A stretch of DNA of 39,162 nucleotides from an uncultured Methylomonas sp. (GCA_936941155.1 CAKZJE010000124.1:1-39162); one strand, 5' to 3'. Shown: positions 1 through 7,764, counted from the stretch's first letter. Translations and numbers: made by a program. Notes: generated from the letters alone by a model not told the origin.

Positions 1-34
1 TACATTTTGAACATACTTAACGCTTGTGCAATGA
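1..34 (+). repeat. Leader repeat A, copy 1
   Basis: First of three copies of a direct repeat beginning TACATTTTGAACATACTTAA and continuing CGCTTGTGCAATGA. The other copies start at 911 and 1714. This copy is cut short after about 34 bases and runs straight into the ribosome binding site (AAGGAG at 36-41) of the gene at 47. Each copy lies just before the first start codon of a unit. Confidence 0.85.
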
Positions 35-46
35 AAAGGAGTAAAA

Positions 47-898
47 ATGACCGATAAATCATTAGGAACATTTGTAAATCCATTTACAGATTTTGGATTT
101 AAAAAAATCTTTGGCAGTGAAGAAAGCAAACCGCTTTTAATCAGCTTTTTAAATGATTTACTGCCTTTAAAAAATAAAATCATTTCGTTGGAATTTAAAA
201 ATATCGAAAAATTAGGTCTTCTTGAAGAAGATAGACGAGCCATTTTTGATATTTATTGTCGCGATGAAAAAAATCAAGAATTTATTGTGGAATTGCAACG
301 CGCAAAACAAGAGCATTTTCAAGACCGTGCGGCTTATTATGCAAGTTTTTTAATTCAAGACCAAGCTAAAAAAGGTAAATGGGATTTTGAACTCACACCG
401 ATTTATTTTATCGGAATTTTGGATTTTTCATTAGCCAGTTTTTCTGACGATAATTATCTGCATTTTGGACAAATTACTGATATTCACAGTCAAAAAGTGA
501 TGTTTGAAAAGCTAAACTTCATTTATATTGAAATGGCAAAGTTTAAAAAAGCAGAAAGCGAATTATCCGGTCATTTGGAATGGTGGTTATATTTTTTACG
601 CGAATTAGTCACATTCGATGAAGTACCAACTGAATTTCAAGGCGATATTATTGAAAACGCATTTGAATTAGCAAAATTGGCTAATATGAGTTACGAAGAC
701 CGTCATGCTTATGAGTTGAGCTTAAAGTATTATCGTGATTTTATTAATGTTATAGATACGGCTAAAAAAGAATCGAGAGAAGAAGGCAAAGAAGAGGGCA
801 AGCGAGAGGCAGCAAAAGTGTTAAAAGAAAATAACGTTGATTTATCTTTGATTATGATTGCAACAGGACTGAGTGCAGAGGAAATTGAACAATTGTAG
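47..898 (+). CDS. Rpn family recombination-promoting nuclease / PD-(D/E)XK transposase-like protein
   Basis: This 283-residue protein belongs to the Rpn/PDDEXK transposase-like family. Known members are Mg-dependent DNA endonucleases that raise RecA-independent recombination. The N-terminal block NPFTDFGFKKIFG (residues 11-23) is the family hallmark. The catalytic core is readable as D68 in IFDIYC followed by E82-L-Q84 in VELQRA. The tail is the usual charged coiled coil (ESREEGKEEGKREAAK, about 242-257) followed by a short helix ending TGLSAEEIEQL. Length is typical and the frame is intact. The ATG at 47 is supported by AAGGAG five bases upstream. It opens a run of three units that each begin with leader repeat A. 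Whether it acts as a mobile element, a defence nuclease or a domesticated enzyme cannot be decided from sequence; no terminal inverted repeats flank it. Confidence 0.9.
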   Translation: MTDKSLGTFVNPFTDFGFKKIFGSEESKPLLISFLNDLLPLKNKIISLEFKNIEKLGLLEEDRRAIFDIYCRDEKNQEFIVELQRAKQEHFQDRAAYYASFLIQDQAKKGKWDFELTPIYFIGILDFSLASFSDDNYLHFGQITDIHSQKVMFEKLNFIYIEMAKFKKAESELSGHLEWWLYFLRELVTFDEVPTEFQGDIIENAFELAKLANMSYEDRHAYELSLKYYRDFINVIDTAKKESREEGKEEGKREAAKVLKENNVDLSLIMIATGLSAEEIEQL

Positions 899-910
899 CT
901 GCGTACTGAC

Positions 911-963
911 TACATTTTGAACCTACTTAACGCTTGTTCAATGAGGCAAAAACGATGCAAATA
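911..963 (+). repeat. Leader repeat A, copy 2
   Basis: A 53-base copy of leader A. It matches copy 3 (1714-1766) over its full length with a handful of substitutions, including the shared end GAGGCAAAAACGATGCAAAT. It begins 13 bases after the stop of the preceding gene and ends about 50 bases before the next start codon. Confidence 0.9.
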
Positions 964-1013
964 ACTATTTAATATCCCCGACACTTTTCAATCACATAAA
1001 TTCAAAAAAAATC

Positions 1014-1664
1014 ATGGCACGTCAAAATAAAATCCGCATTTGGTCAGAAGCAGAACTGATTGATACTTTTGCTTTAGACAAATTAAAAACACCAACGCCT
1101 TTAATGACAGAATGGTTAAATGCAACTGCACAGTTTAACGAGTTTGAACAATTCACTCTTCAGCGCATTCGTAATGAAGCGGTTCAAAATATTGAAGCTT
1201 GGGCAGAAGAAGATTTAAAAATGAATTTTATTGCCTTTGTGATTGATTTAGCAGGCTTAAAAGCAACTAAAACCATTCGGACTTTTTATGATAAAACCAT
1301 ATCAGCCACAGTTGAGGGAATTTTTTTAAAAACCAAAACCGATTTTATGATTGCCAAAGGGATTTTAGATTTAGCCAAAAATCCTTATTTTCATTTTCAA
1401 GAATATAAACGTGAAAAAGACCCGCATGGCGACCCGATGGCGCAATTAGTCGAGGCGTTTTTAATAGCGCAGGAAATTAATAAAAACGGTAAACCATTGT
1501 ATGGCTGTTGTGTGGTGAGAAGACTTTGGTATTTCGTGATTATGGAAGGCAAAAATTACTGTGTTTCAATGACTTATGACTGCACGGACGAGAAAGACCT
1601 GCAACAGATTATTGCCATTTTGCGCAAATTTGAAGAGATTTTACTAACACGATTAATTGATTAA
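1014..1664 (+). CDS. Uncharacterised protein with a PD-(D/E)XK nuclease-like core
   Basis: This 216-residue soluble protein is not one I can name. The second half carries a plausible PD-(D/E)XK core: D110 in KTDFMIAKG, then E130-Y131-K132 in FQEYKREKD, then Q144 in MAQLVEAF, the spacing seen in restriction-endonuclease-fold proteins. A hydrophobic strand near 165-178 (VVRRLWYFVIMEGK) would fit the core sheet. The N-terminal 100 residues are mostly helical and unfamiliar. There is no signal peptide or membrane segment. The start at 1014 has no clear Shine-Dalgarno sequence, but it lies just after leader repeat A, as in the neighbouring units. The context (an Rpn nuclease before it, a BrnT/BrnA-type pair after it) suggests an accessory nuclease unit. 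The nuclease assignment is by motif inspection only. Confidence 0.7.
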   Translation: MARQNKIRIWSEAELIDTFALDKLKTPTPLMTEWLNATAQFNEFEQFTLQRIRNEAVQNIEAWAEEDLKMNFIAFVIDLAGLKATKTIRTFYDKTISATVEGIFLKTKTDFMIAKGILDLAKNPYFHFQEYKREKDPHGDPMAQLVEAFLIAQEINKNGKPLYGCCVVRRLWYFVIMEGKNYCVSMTYDCTDEKDLQQIIAILRKFEEILLTRLID

Positions 1665-1671
1665 ATGTTAA

Positions 1672-1711
1672 CCGCGTACGGTGCATTCCGTGCCACTCGT
1701 ACCGTGTGCGG
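1672..1711. repeat. Imperfect palindrome C, copy 1
   Basis: Arms CCGCGTACGGT (1672-1682) and ACCGTGTGCGG (1701-1711) pair with two mismatches around an 18-base loop. A second copy lies at 2313-2356. The two copies bracket the BrnT/BrnA unit; copy 1 sits right after the stop of the preceding gene and may also act as its 3' hairpin. Confidence 0.75.
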
Positions 1712-1713
1712 GG

Positions 1714-1766
1714 TACATTTTGAACATACTTGACGCTTATGCAATGAGGCAAAAACGATGCAAATA
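1714..1766 (+). repeat. Leader repeat A, copy 3
   Basis: Third copy of the 53-base leader, directly following palindrome C. It ends 26 bases before the brnT start codon. Confidence 0.9.
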
Positions 1767-1792
1767 TCATTAACCGGACAAACACTTAAAAT

Positions 1793-2071
1793 ATGAAGTT
1801 TGAATGGGATAAAAACAAAGCAGACATAAATCTGCAAAAGCACGGCATCCACTTTTCCGAAGCCTCAACCGTTTTTGCAGACCCATTAGAAATCACCATC
1901 AATGACCCTGCGCACTCAATAAGCGAATATCGCTTTTTAAGCATCGCTAAATCAGAACAAGGGCGTTTATTAGTGGTTTCCTATACTGAACGACAAGAAA
2001 ACAACATCCGCATTATCAGTGCCAGACTTGCAACCAAACAGGAGAGAAAATACTATGAAAACAATAACTGA
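1793..2071 (+). CDS. brnT: BrnT family toxin (type II TA, RNase)
   Basis: This 92-residue protein fits the BrnT family: the start MKFEWDKNKADINLQKHGI, the central FADPLEITINDP, the YRFLSIAKSEQGRLLVVSYTER block and the RIISARLATKQERKYYE ending all match the family pattern. BrnT toxins adopt a RelE-like fold and cleave RNA until bound by the antitoxin, which also represses the operon. Length matches the family (about 90). The next gene starts inside this one (17-base overlap), which couples their translation. The unit is enclosed by palindrome C copies and opened by leader repeat A, so it looks like a movable TA cassette. The frame is intact. Confidence 0.9.
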   Translation: MKFEWDKNKADINLQKHGIHFSEASTVFADPLEITINDPAHSISEYRFLSIAKSEQGRLLVVSYTERQENNIRIISARLATKQERKYYENNN

Positions 2072-2267
2072 CGAAGCAGAAGAAATGCTGCCTGAATATG
2101 ATTTTTCAAAAGGTGTACGCGGCAAACATTTCAAAGCCTATCAAGAAAATACCAACGTCATTTTTTTAGAAGACGATGTAGCCAAAATTTTCAAATCTTC
2201 CGAAGCCGTTAATCATGCTTTACGAATGCTGATAAACATCGCCCATCAAGAAATACAGAATGCTTAA
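2055..2267 (+). CDS. BrnA-type antitoxin partner of BrnT
   Basis: From the ATG at 2055 this is a 70-residue protein beginning MKTITDEAEEMLPEYDFSKG. The N-terminal half is of the kind that caps BrnT, and the C-terminal part (VIFLEDDVAKIFKSSEAVNHALRML, split here as VIFLEDDVAKIF and SSEAVNHALRML) looks like a small dimerisation/DNA-binding helix pair. The open frame extends upstream to 2019, but the start at 2055 is preferred because AGGAGAG lies at 2040-2046 with correct spacing. It overlaps the toxin gene by 17 bases. By analogy to characterised BrnTA modules it should neutralise BrnT and autorepress the operon. The family label is by position and pattern rather than strong motif identity. 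Confidence 0.75.
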   Translation: MKTITDEAEEMLPEYDFSKGVRGKHFKAYQENTNVIFLEDDVAKIFKSSEAVNHALRMLINIAHQEIQNA

Positions 2268-2613
2268 CTTGATACCCGCTAGATTAATCACCTGTTACAT
2301 TCTGTGAGATTACCGCGTACGGCGCATTCCGTGCCTGCCATTCGTACTGTGTGCGGTGGATTCTCTGTAAGGTGCAACTTGTAAGATGCTTTAATCATAA
2401 GATGTTACCCCTAACATAAAAATTATTTTTAGATTTTTTACGCATGAAATTTTCTAAGACGACTGGTTGTCTTAAAAAATTTTGCAACGTCTACAAAGCC
2501 TATTCAGAACCCTCGCTTGTTAAATCTATCCGATAGATTGCGATGTGATACGATAATCCTGAAAGCGCAATACACTGCACTTTTCACAACATATCACTTA
2601 AAAAACAACGCTT
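2268..2613. other. Intergenic stretch holding two palindromic repeats
   Basis: No gene is seen. The stretch contains palindrome C copy 2 (2313-2356) and a copy of the GACGACTGGTCGTC palindrome family (2447-2483). The rest is A+T-rich and featureless to the eye; the promoter of the glycosyltransferase gene must lie here but no clear -35/-10 pair was picked out. Confidence 0.6.
2447..2483. repeat. GACGAC/GTCGTC palindrome, copy 1
   Basis: A near-perfect 37-base palindrome with core AAGACGACTGGTTGTCTT and A/T-rich outer arms. Other copies are at 8767-8802, 23678-23714 and 30945-30981, always between genes. The stable core with a T-rich end could work as a bidirectional terminator. Confidence 0.85.
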
Positions 2614-3771
2614 ATGACATACTTCGGCTTTTTTCTATGCCTGTTTTGGCTAACGCAAGCATGGACAATGGTAACTTTTTTGCGCCATTACAAACTCACC
2701 GATAAATGCAAAAACCTACCTGCTTTAACAAGTTACCCAAAATTATCCATCATTGTCACCGCGCGAGATGAAGCGGAAAAAATTGCGCAATGCTTAACTT
2801 CTTTAGTCAACCTGAGCTATCCAGACTTGGAAATTATTGCCGTCAATGACCGCTCGCGTGATGCAACGGGACAGATTATGGATAAGCTTGCGGCTGACAA
2901 TCCCCGAATTCGCGTGTTACATATCGAAACACTCCCTGAAGGCTGGCTAGGGAAAGTGCACGCCATGCACACGGCTGGACAAATAGCGACAGGAGAGTTT
3001 TTTCTGTTTACTGACGGGGATGTGATTTACGAAACGCCCGCTTTAGAACAAGCCATGCGCTATGTCACGGCGCAGCAATTGTCGCATTTGTGTTTGATTC
3101 CGCATTTTCTTTCCGGCACGCTTTGGGAAAACGCGCTGGTGAACTTTTTTGGCATGACTTTTATTATGTCATTGTGTCCACAAGCGATTAACTCAAACAA
3201 CAGCAAGTTTTATGCAGGAGTCGGCGCGTTTAATTTGGTTTCAAAAAACGCATATCAACAGCTTGGCGGGCATCAATTGCTGCGCTTGGAAATTATTGAT
3301 GATATGCGCTTGGGGCGATTGATAAAGCAACACGGTTTTGCCTCACATTTGTTGTTAGCAGATGATTTGTTAAGCCTAAAGTGGCATAGCACGGTAAAAG
3401 GCGTGATTAAGGGAATTGAAAAAAATGCGTTTGCTGCGTTAGATTATTCGATAGCGAAATTGTTGTTGCTGACGGTCGTTTTTAAACTATTGGTTTTCTC
3501 GCCTTATCTCGCGCTGTTTTTTTTGCAAGGTTTTGATTGTTTAGGTTTTGTTTTGGCTTTGCTCGTGATGCACAGCGTTTATGGCTATTGCTGCGAAAAA
3601 CTACATGCGGGCGGATGGAAAATAACGTGGACATTGCCTATCGCTGCCATGTTGACGTTGTTAGCGATGTGGAATTCTGCTGTGGTCACGTTGTGGCAAG
3701 GCGGGGTGAAATGGCGCGATACGTTTTATGCTTTGGAGATGTTGAAAACACAAAAGTGGAAAAACAACTAA
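2614..3771 (+). CDS. Membrane-anchored family 2 glycosyltransferase (HpnB/CrtQ-like)
   Basis: This 385-residue integral membrane glycosyltransferase uses a nucleotide-sugar donor. A signal-anchor helix (about 3-22) is followed by a GT-A domain: LSIIVTARDEA (44-54), NDRSRDATG with D79, LPEGWLGK (107-114), the metal-binding TDGD (D134, D136) and the acceptor-side DD at 229-230 (IIDDMRLG). Three to four C-terminal membrane helices follow (about 283-308, 309-328, 338-360), ending in WRDTFY, the equivalent of the family's W-(R/K)-G-R-x-Y-type tail. This layout is shared by hopanoid HpnB and carotenoid CrtQ-type enzymes acting on lipid acceptors; no hopanoid or carotenoid genes are next to it, so the acceptor is unknown. 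The gene is monocistronic, ends at a hairpin terminator and faces amtB. No strong ribosome binding site precedes the ATG. Confidence 0.85.
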   Translation: MTYFGFFLCLFWLTQAWTMVTFLRHYKLTDKCKNLPALTSYPKLSIIVTARDEAEKIAQCLTSLVNLSYPDLEIIAVNDRSRDATGQIMDKLAADNPRIRVLHIETLPEGWLGKVHAMHTAGQIATGEFFLFTDGDVIYETPALEQAMRYVTAQQLSHLCLIPHFLSGTLWENALVNFFGMTFIMSLCPQAINSNNSKFYAGVGAFNLVSKNAYQQLGGHQLLRLEIIDDMRLGRLIKQHGFASHLLLADDLLSLKWHSTVKGVIKGIEKNAFAALDYSIAKLLLLTVVFKLLVFSPYLALFFLQGFDCLGFVLALLVMHSVYGYCCEKLHAGGWKITWTLPIAAMLTLLAMWNSAVVTLWQGGVKWRDTFYALEMLKTQKWKNN

Positions 3772-3790
3772 GAATTTCTTCAAGCTCAGG

Positions 3791-3823
3791 AAAATGCGCG
3801 CTATTTTTGATAACGCGCATTTT
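3791..3823. terminator. Bidirectional rho-independent terminator
   Basis: A perfect 10-bp stem (AAAATGCGCG at 3791-3800 with CGCGCATTTT at 3814-3823) and a 13-base loop lie between the convergent glycosyltransferase and amtB genes. T runs follow the stem on the plus strand, and the A run gives U residues on the minus strand transcript, so it can stop both genes. Confidence 0.85.
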
Positions 3824-3829
3824 TAAAGA

Positions 3830-5128
3830 CTACAGCTTGTGATAGCCCGTTTCTTCATGCAGAACAATATCCAAACCTTCTTGTTCTTCATCAGGCGAAA
3901 CGCGCAGTCCCACCATTTTTTCAACGGCTTTTAAAATAACAAAGGTAAATAACGCGCTCCAAATAACCGTCACAATAATTGCCACCGCTTGCACGCCTAC
4001 TTGTTGCACAACTGAAACACCTTCGTTTAAACCTAAACCGCCTAATTCCTTGGCTGAAAACACGCCAGTTAATAACGAGCCTACAATCCCGCCTACGCCA
4101 TGCACTGGAAATACGTCTAACGAATCATCCACCACTAACACACGTTTCACATATTGAGTCGCATAAAAACACACTGTTCCTGCCACTACGCCAATCACAA
4201 AACCACCTACGGGCCCCACAAAACCGGAAGCTGGCGTAATTGTGCCTAAGCCTGCCACCATACCTGTGACGATACCCAAAACACTCGGTCTGTTAAAACG
4301 TTTCCATTCAATAATCATCCACGTTAATGAACCCGCAGCCGCTGCGATATGGGTGACTAAAACCGCCATTCCCGCGCTGCCGTCGGCTTTTAACGCGCTA
4401 CCGCCATTAAAGCCAAACCAGCCGACCCATAACATGCCCGCGCCTGTGACTACCATTGTCATATTATGCGGAGGCATTGCCACAGCAGGAAAGCCTTTTC
4501 TGTGTCCTAAGACTAGAGCAGAAACTAACGCGGCAACTCCGGCATTAACGTGAATCACAATACCGCCTGCAAAGTCACGCACACCCATATCTGCCAGCCA
4601 GCCACCGCCCCAAATCCAATGACAAATTGGCATATACACAATCACCAGCCATAAACCGCTAAACCACAGCATGGCAGAAAATTTCATCCGTTCTGCAAAC
4701 GCGCCCACAATCAACGCAGGTGTGATAATTGCAAACGTCATTTGAAACATAAAAAACACAGATTCAGGAATATCGCCGGTTAAATTAGCAACACCCAAAT
4801 CAGGCATAAACATTTTTGATGCGCCGCCAATAAATTTTTGTGCCACACCGCCATCTGCAAAAATAAAACTATAAACGCCTGCCAGCCACAACAATGACAC
4901 GACACAAGTAATTGAAAAACATTGCATCAGCACAGACAAAACGTTTTTACTTCTAACTAAACCACCGTAAAACAAGGATAATCCGGGCAAAGTCATAAAC
5001 AAAACCAAGGCGGTTGAAGTCAATATCCATGCGGTATTGCCTGTATTCAATTCAGCCGACCACGCCAATTGCGGCGTTAAGGTTAAAATAAGTAAGCTTG
5101 CCAACCACTTTTTCTTCAGGTTCAACAT
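3830..5128 (-). CDS. amtB: Ammonium transporter
   Basis: This 432-residue Amt/Rh family channel transporter imports ammonium across the inner membrane. A signal peptide (residues 1-24, ending AWSA) precedes an outside N terminus and eleven expected membrane helices. Signature blocks are GLSLFYGGLVRSKNVLS (49-65), the pore lining FQMTFAIITPALI, and the twin pore histidines H193 (GGIVIHVNAG) and H343 (DVFPVHGVGG). WVGWFGFNGGS (about 234-244) is the classical family motif. It lies 22 bases downstream of glnK on the same strand, the standard glnK-amtB operon, in which GlnK plugs the channel when nitrogen is sufficient. Length and motifs are normal. The gene ends at the terminator shared with the facing glycosyltransferase. 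Confidence 0.97.
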   Translation of the reverse strand: MLNLKKKWLASLLILTLTPQLAWSAELNTGNTAWILTSTALVLFMTLPGLSLFYGGLVRSKNVLSVLMQCFSITCVVSLLWLAGVYSFIFADGGVAQKFIGGASKMFMPDLGVANLTGDIPESVFFMFQMTFAIITPALIVGAFAERMKFSAMLWFSGLWLVIVYMPICHWIWGGGWLADMGVRDFAGGIVIHVNAGVAALVSALVLGHRKGFPAVAMPPHNMTMVVTGAGMLWVGWFGFNGGSALKADGSAGMAVLVTHIAAAAGSLTWMIIEWKRFNRPSVLGIVTGMVAGLGTITPASGFVGPVGGFVIGVVAGTVCFYATQYVKRVLVVDDSLDVFPVHGVGGIVGSLLTGVFSAKELGGLGLNEGVSVVQQVGVQAVAIIVTVIWSALFTFVILKAVEKMVGLRVSPDEEQEGLDIVLHEETGYHKL

Positions 5129-5150
5129 AATATTTTCCTAAAACCTACCC

Positions 5151-5504
<354 letters not shown>

Positions 5505-5693
5505 TTATAATAAATAAAGCCAAATGTCAGATTGGTGCGCAATGATAGTGAATTATCAAGAAACATACAATTTAACCGTGTGTGTTGCACTATATCAGGG
5601 CTATTAATCCCTAAAATGACCCAAAATAAATCTTGCTGCCAAATTTTTTGCCCTATTTTTGAGCGCGTATTGAGAGCTACAAAAGATCAGCTT

Positions 5694-5747
5694 TAAACCA
5701 CATCCGTTTAGAAACATATAGTTTTTAAAATGGTTAGAAGCTATTTA
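5694..5747. repeat. Solo end of the 130-bp inverted-repeat element
   Basis: The sequence TAAACCACATCCGTTTAGAA and the following ~30 bases (ACATATAGTTTTTAAAATGG and on) match the left end of the complete elements at 30791-30920 and (in reverse) 35704-35833. The central GAGACGCAA palindrome and the right end are missing here. Confidence 0.75.
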
Positions 5748-5781
5748 TTCAATCGTATAATTAAACAAAAGTTTTTCGGTA

Positions 5782-5833
5782 TGCTGGAGTACAAGCTTTG
5801 CTTGCAATGTCAGGCAAAGCCTGACCTCCAGTA
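5782..5833. repeat. REP-like double palindrome
   Basis: Outer arms TGCTGGAG and CTCCAGTA enclose ACAAGCTTTGCTTGCA and GTCAGGCAAAGCCTGAC, two short hairpins side by side. The whole unit is palindromic. No second full copy was found in the window. Confidence 0.65.
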
Positions 5834-5994
5834 TTTAGTAATGCCTTGAAACTTTTTCTCACCTAATTAGAGACGCAAAATCTTGCGGTGAAATAAATGT
5901 GCTTTGTTGGGATACGCTTTTTTGCTAAAGCAAAAAACGCTAAGGAATGCGCATGAAATAAACTCGGCAACTTTAGATTGGCAGTCCTTAAAGG

Positions 5995-6248
5995 CATAGG
6001 TATCTACACAAGATAGTTTGATGGTTTTTATAACAAAAGCATTGATAATAAAGAATTTTTTGTAGGTTGGGTTAGCATTATTGAGCGAAGCGAGATAAGC
6101 GTAACCCAACATTCAGCGTTAAAATAGACGCACTTTGTTGGGTTACGCTCTTTTTTCTGACGAAAAAAGCAGCTAACCCAACCTACATATTTCAATATCC
6201 AATTGATATATAAACACTTTTTAAACTAAAGATGTGTAGATAACTATG
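5995..6248. mobile_element. MITE-like element, copy 1 (254 bp)
   Basis: The ends CATAGGTATCTACAC and (inverted) CATAGTTATCTACAC are terminal inverted repeats. The element is flanked by the perfect 9-base direct repeat CCTTAAAGG (5986-5994 and 6249-6257), a target-site duplication. The interior (6061-6187) is a large folded block starting TGTAGGTTGGGTTAGC and ending with its complement. It encodes no protein, so it must be moved by a transposase supplied elsewhere. It interrupts a palindrome: joining the flanks restores GGCAGTCC-TTAAA-GGACTGCC. A second copy lies at 32174-32423. Confidence 0.85.
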
Positions 6249-6416
6249 CCTTAAAGGACTGCCAGTCGTGACCTCAGCGATTTTAAGAATAAACTTGCCT
6301 AATTTCATTTGTACACGTTCCTAACCAAACCTACATACCTTATTGAAAATAAAAGAATAAATTATTAATTCAATGACAGCAATTCGCATCACGCATTCAT
6401 AAATGAGCGAAAAAAA

Positions 6417-6905
6417 TTAATCCAGCGTCTTTGGCAAAAACTCACAGCTGCCATCCATATCACCTGTTTCGCTGTACAACATCGGCTCGCCTTGTTGCAA
6501 ATAGCCATTATCAACCACTTTACACACCACAATTTTGTGATCGCCGGCATCCAAATAATGCTTCACTTCACAATCAAAAAATGCAGAACTCTCCATTAAA
6601 ATCGGTGCGCCGGTTTTTCCCGTTTGCCATTGATAGCCTGACATTTTTTCGCGTTCCGAATGCGAAAAACGTTCTGCAATTGCCAGTTGCCCGTGTTTTA
6701 ACACACTAATCGCACACACACCGCCGGTTCGCAACAGTTTATAAGAATGATGCTGCGGATTAATGCTAAACGCCAGCAGCAAAGGATCAAACGAAACTTG
6801 CATCACCCATGACGCGGTAAACGCATTTTTATGATCGCCGTCACTCACACCAATCACATAAACGCCGTGCGTAATTTGTTTTAACATGTCATGCAATTCA
6901 CTCAT
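6417..6905 (-). CDS. Flavin reductase family protein (FMN-binding split barrel)
   Basis: From the ATG at 6905 this is a 162-residue protein beginning MSELHDMLKQITHGVYVIG. The family pattern is clear: HGVYVIGVSDGDHKNAFTASW near the N terminus (loop contacting FMN phosphate), VSFDPLLLAFSIN, a GVCAISVL strand and the late HKIVVCKVVDNGYL. Such proteins use NAD(P)H to reduce FMN or serve as small flavoproteins; the partner oxygenase, if any, is not in view. The frame opens further upstream, but 6905 is preferred because GGAG lies seven bases before it and the family starts there. It overlaps the end of nadC by 8 bases and is therefore probably translated from the same transcript. A functional link to NAD synthesis is only suggested by position. 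Confidence 0.87.
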   Translation of the reverse strand: MSELHDMLKQITHGVYVIGVSDGDHKNAFTASWVMQVSFDPLLLAFSINPQHHSYKLLRTGGVCAISVLKHGQLAIAERFSHSEREKMSGYQWQTGKTGAPILMESSAFFDCEVKHYLDAGDHKIVVCKVVDNGYLQQGEPMLYSETGDMDGSCEFLPKTLD

Positions 6906-7734
6906 CGCGATTCTCCAAATTAATCCGCATCGACAAATCAACCGCTTTAACGTGCTTGGTCAACGCGCCGATAGAAATAAAATCCACGCCCGTTTCTGCC
7001 ACTGCGCGAATATTCTGCAAGGTAATATCACCGGAAGCTTCTAACTCTGCTTGTCCGTTGTTTAAAGCCACCGCTTCTTTCAATAGAGCTAAAGAAAAAT
7101 TATCCAGCATAATCCTATTCGGTTTTGCCAATAACGCTTGCTGCAATTCGGCAATGGATTCCACCTCAACTTCCACAGGAACGCTGCATTGTGCTCGCGC
7201 CGCTTGTACGGCATTTGCAATTGAACCGGCTGCGATAATATGATTTTCTTTAATCAACACACCATCATATAAACCGATGCGATGATTCACGCAACCGCCA
7301 CAAGCAACCGCATATTTTTGCGCTAAACGCAGTCCAGGAATGGTTTTGCGCGTATCTAACACTTTGCATTGTGTGCCAGCCACTGCGTTAGCATACTGGC
7401 GAGCAACGGTGGCGGTGGCGGATAACGTTTGTAATAAATTCAGCGCGGTGCGTTCTCCCGTCAATAAGGCTCTAGCAGAACCGGCTAACTCACATAATAA
7501 AGTATTCGCAGCCACTTCCCCGCCTTCGTTCACTTGCCATTGCACGGCAATTTCAGGATTCAGCGCGTGAAACACCGCATCAAACCAAGCTTGCCCACAA
7601 ACCACCATCGCCTCACGCGTAATCACTTGTGCGGTTGCCTGCTTTGTTGCAGAAATTAATCCCGCCGTTATATCGCCTGAGCCTATATCCTCGCTAAGAA
7701 AAGCGTTTATATCTATTGTCGGTACAGTTACCAT
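6898..7734 (-). CDS. nadC: Nicotinate-nucleotide pyrophosphorylase, carboxylating
   Basis: This is NadC (quinolinate phosphoribosyltransferase, EC 2.4.2.19), which turns quinolinate and PRPP into nicotinate mononucleotide, CO2 and pyrophosphate in de novo NAD synthesis. The 278 residues carry every family block: LSEDIGSGDIT (13-23), GERTALNLLQ, LDTRKTIPGLR, the YAVACGGCVNHRIGLYDGV segment, KENH, VEVEVESIAEL, IMLDNFS, EASGDI and FISIGALTKH near the end. Length is typical. The gene is divergent from ampD with only 30 bases between them, an arrangement also seen in other gammaproteobacteria; both promoters must overlap or lie inside the neighbouring coding sequence. It is followed by the overlapping flavin reductase gene. 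Confidence 0.97.
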   Translation of the reverse strand: MVTVPTIDINAFLSEDIGSGDITAGLISATKQATAQVITREAMVVCGQAWFDAVFHALNPEIAVQWQVNEGGEVAANTLLCELAGSARALLTGERTALNLLQTLSATATVARQYANAVAGTQCKVLDTRKTIPGLRLAQKYAVACGGCVNHRIGLYDGVLIKENHIIAAGSIANAVQAARAQCSVPVEVEVESIAELQQALLAKPNRIMLDNFSLALLKEAVALNNGQAELEASGDITLQNIRAVAETGVDFISIGALTKHVKAVDLSMRINLENRDE

Positions 7735-7764
7735 TTCTCAAATCCTTTAAATAAACTTTTTAAT

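Noticed and set aside
47-898. Rpn gene as a complete insertion sequence
   Set aside because: No terminal inverted repeats or target duplication were found around it; only the leader repeat shared with unrelated genes.
1-1766. Three direct repeats as a possible CRISPR array
   Set aside because: The spacings are about 800-900 bases and the intervals are full protein genes; repeats are leaders, not CRISPR repeats.
2517-2705. 62-codon open frame before the glycosyltransferase
   Set aside because: It overlaps the real gene in another phase and shows no recognisable protein features.
3979-4553. Plus-strand open frames inside amtB
   Set aside because: They are antisense shadows of a clear ammonium transporter gene.
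5867-6112. 81-codon open frame on the minus strand
   Set aside because: It overlaps a broken palindrome and the end of the MITE, has no family character and no ribosome binding site.
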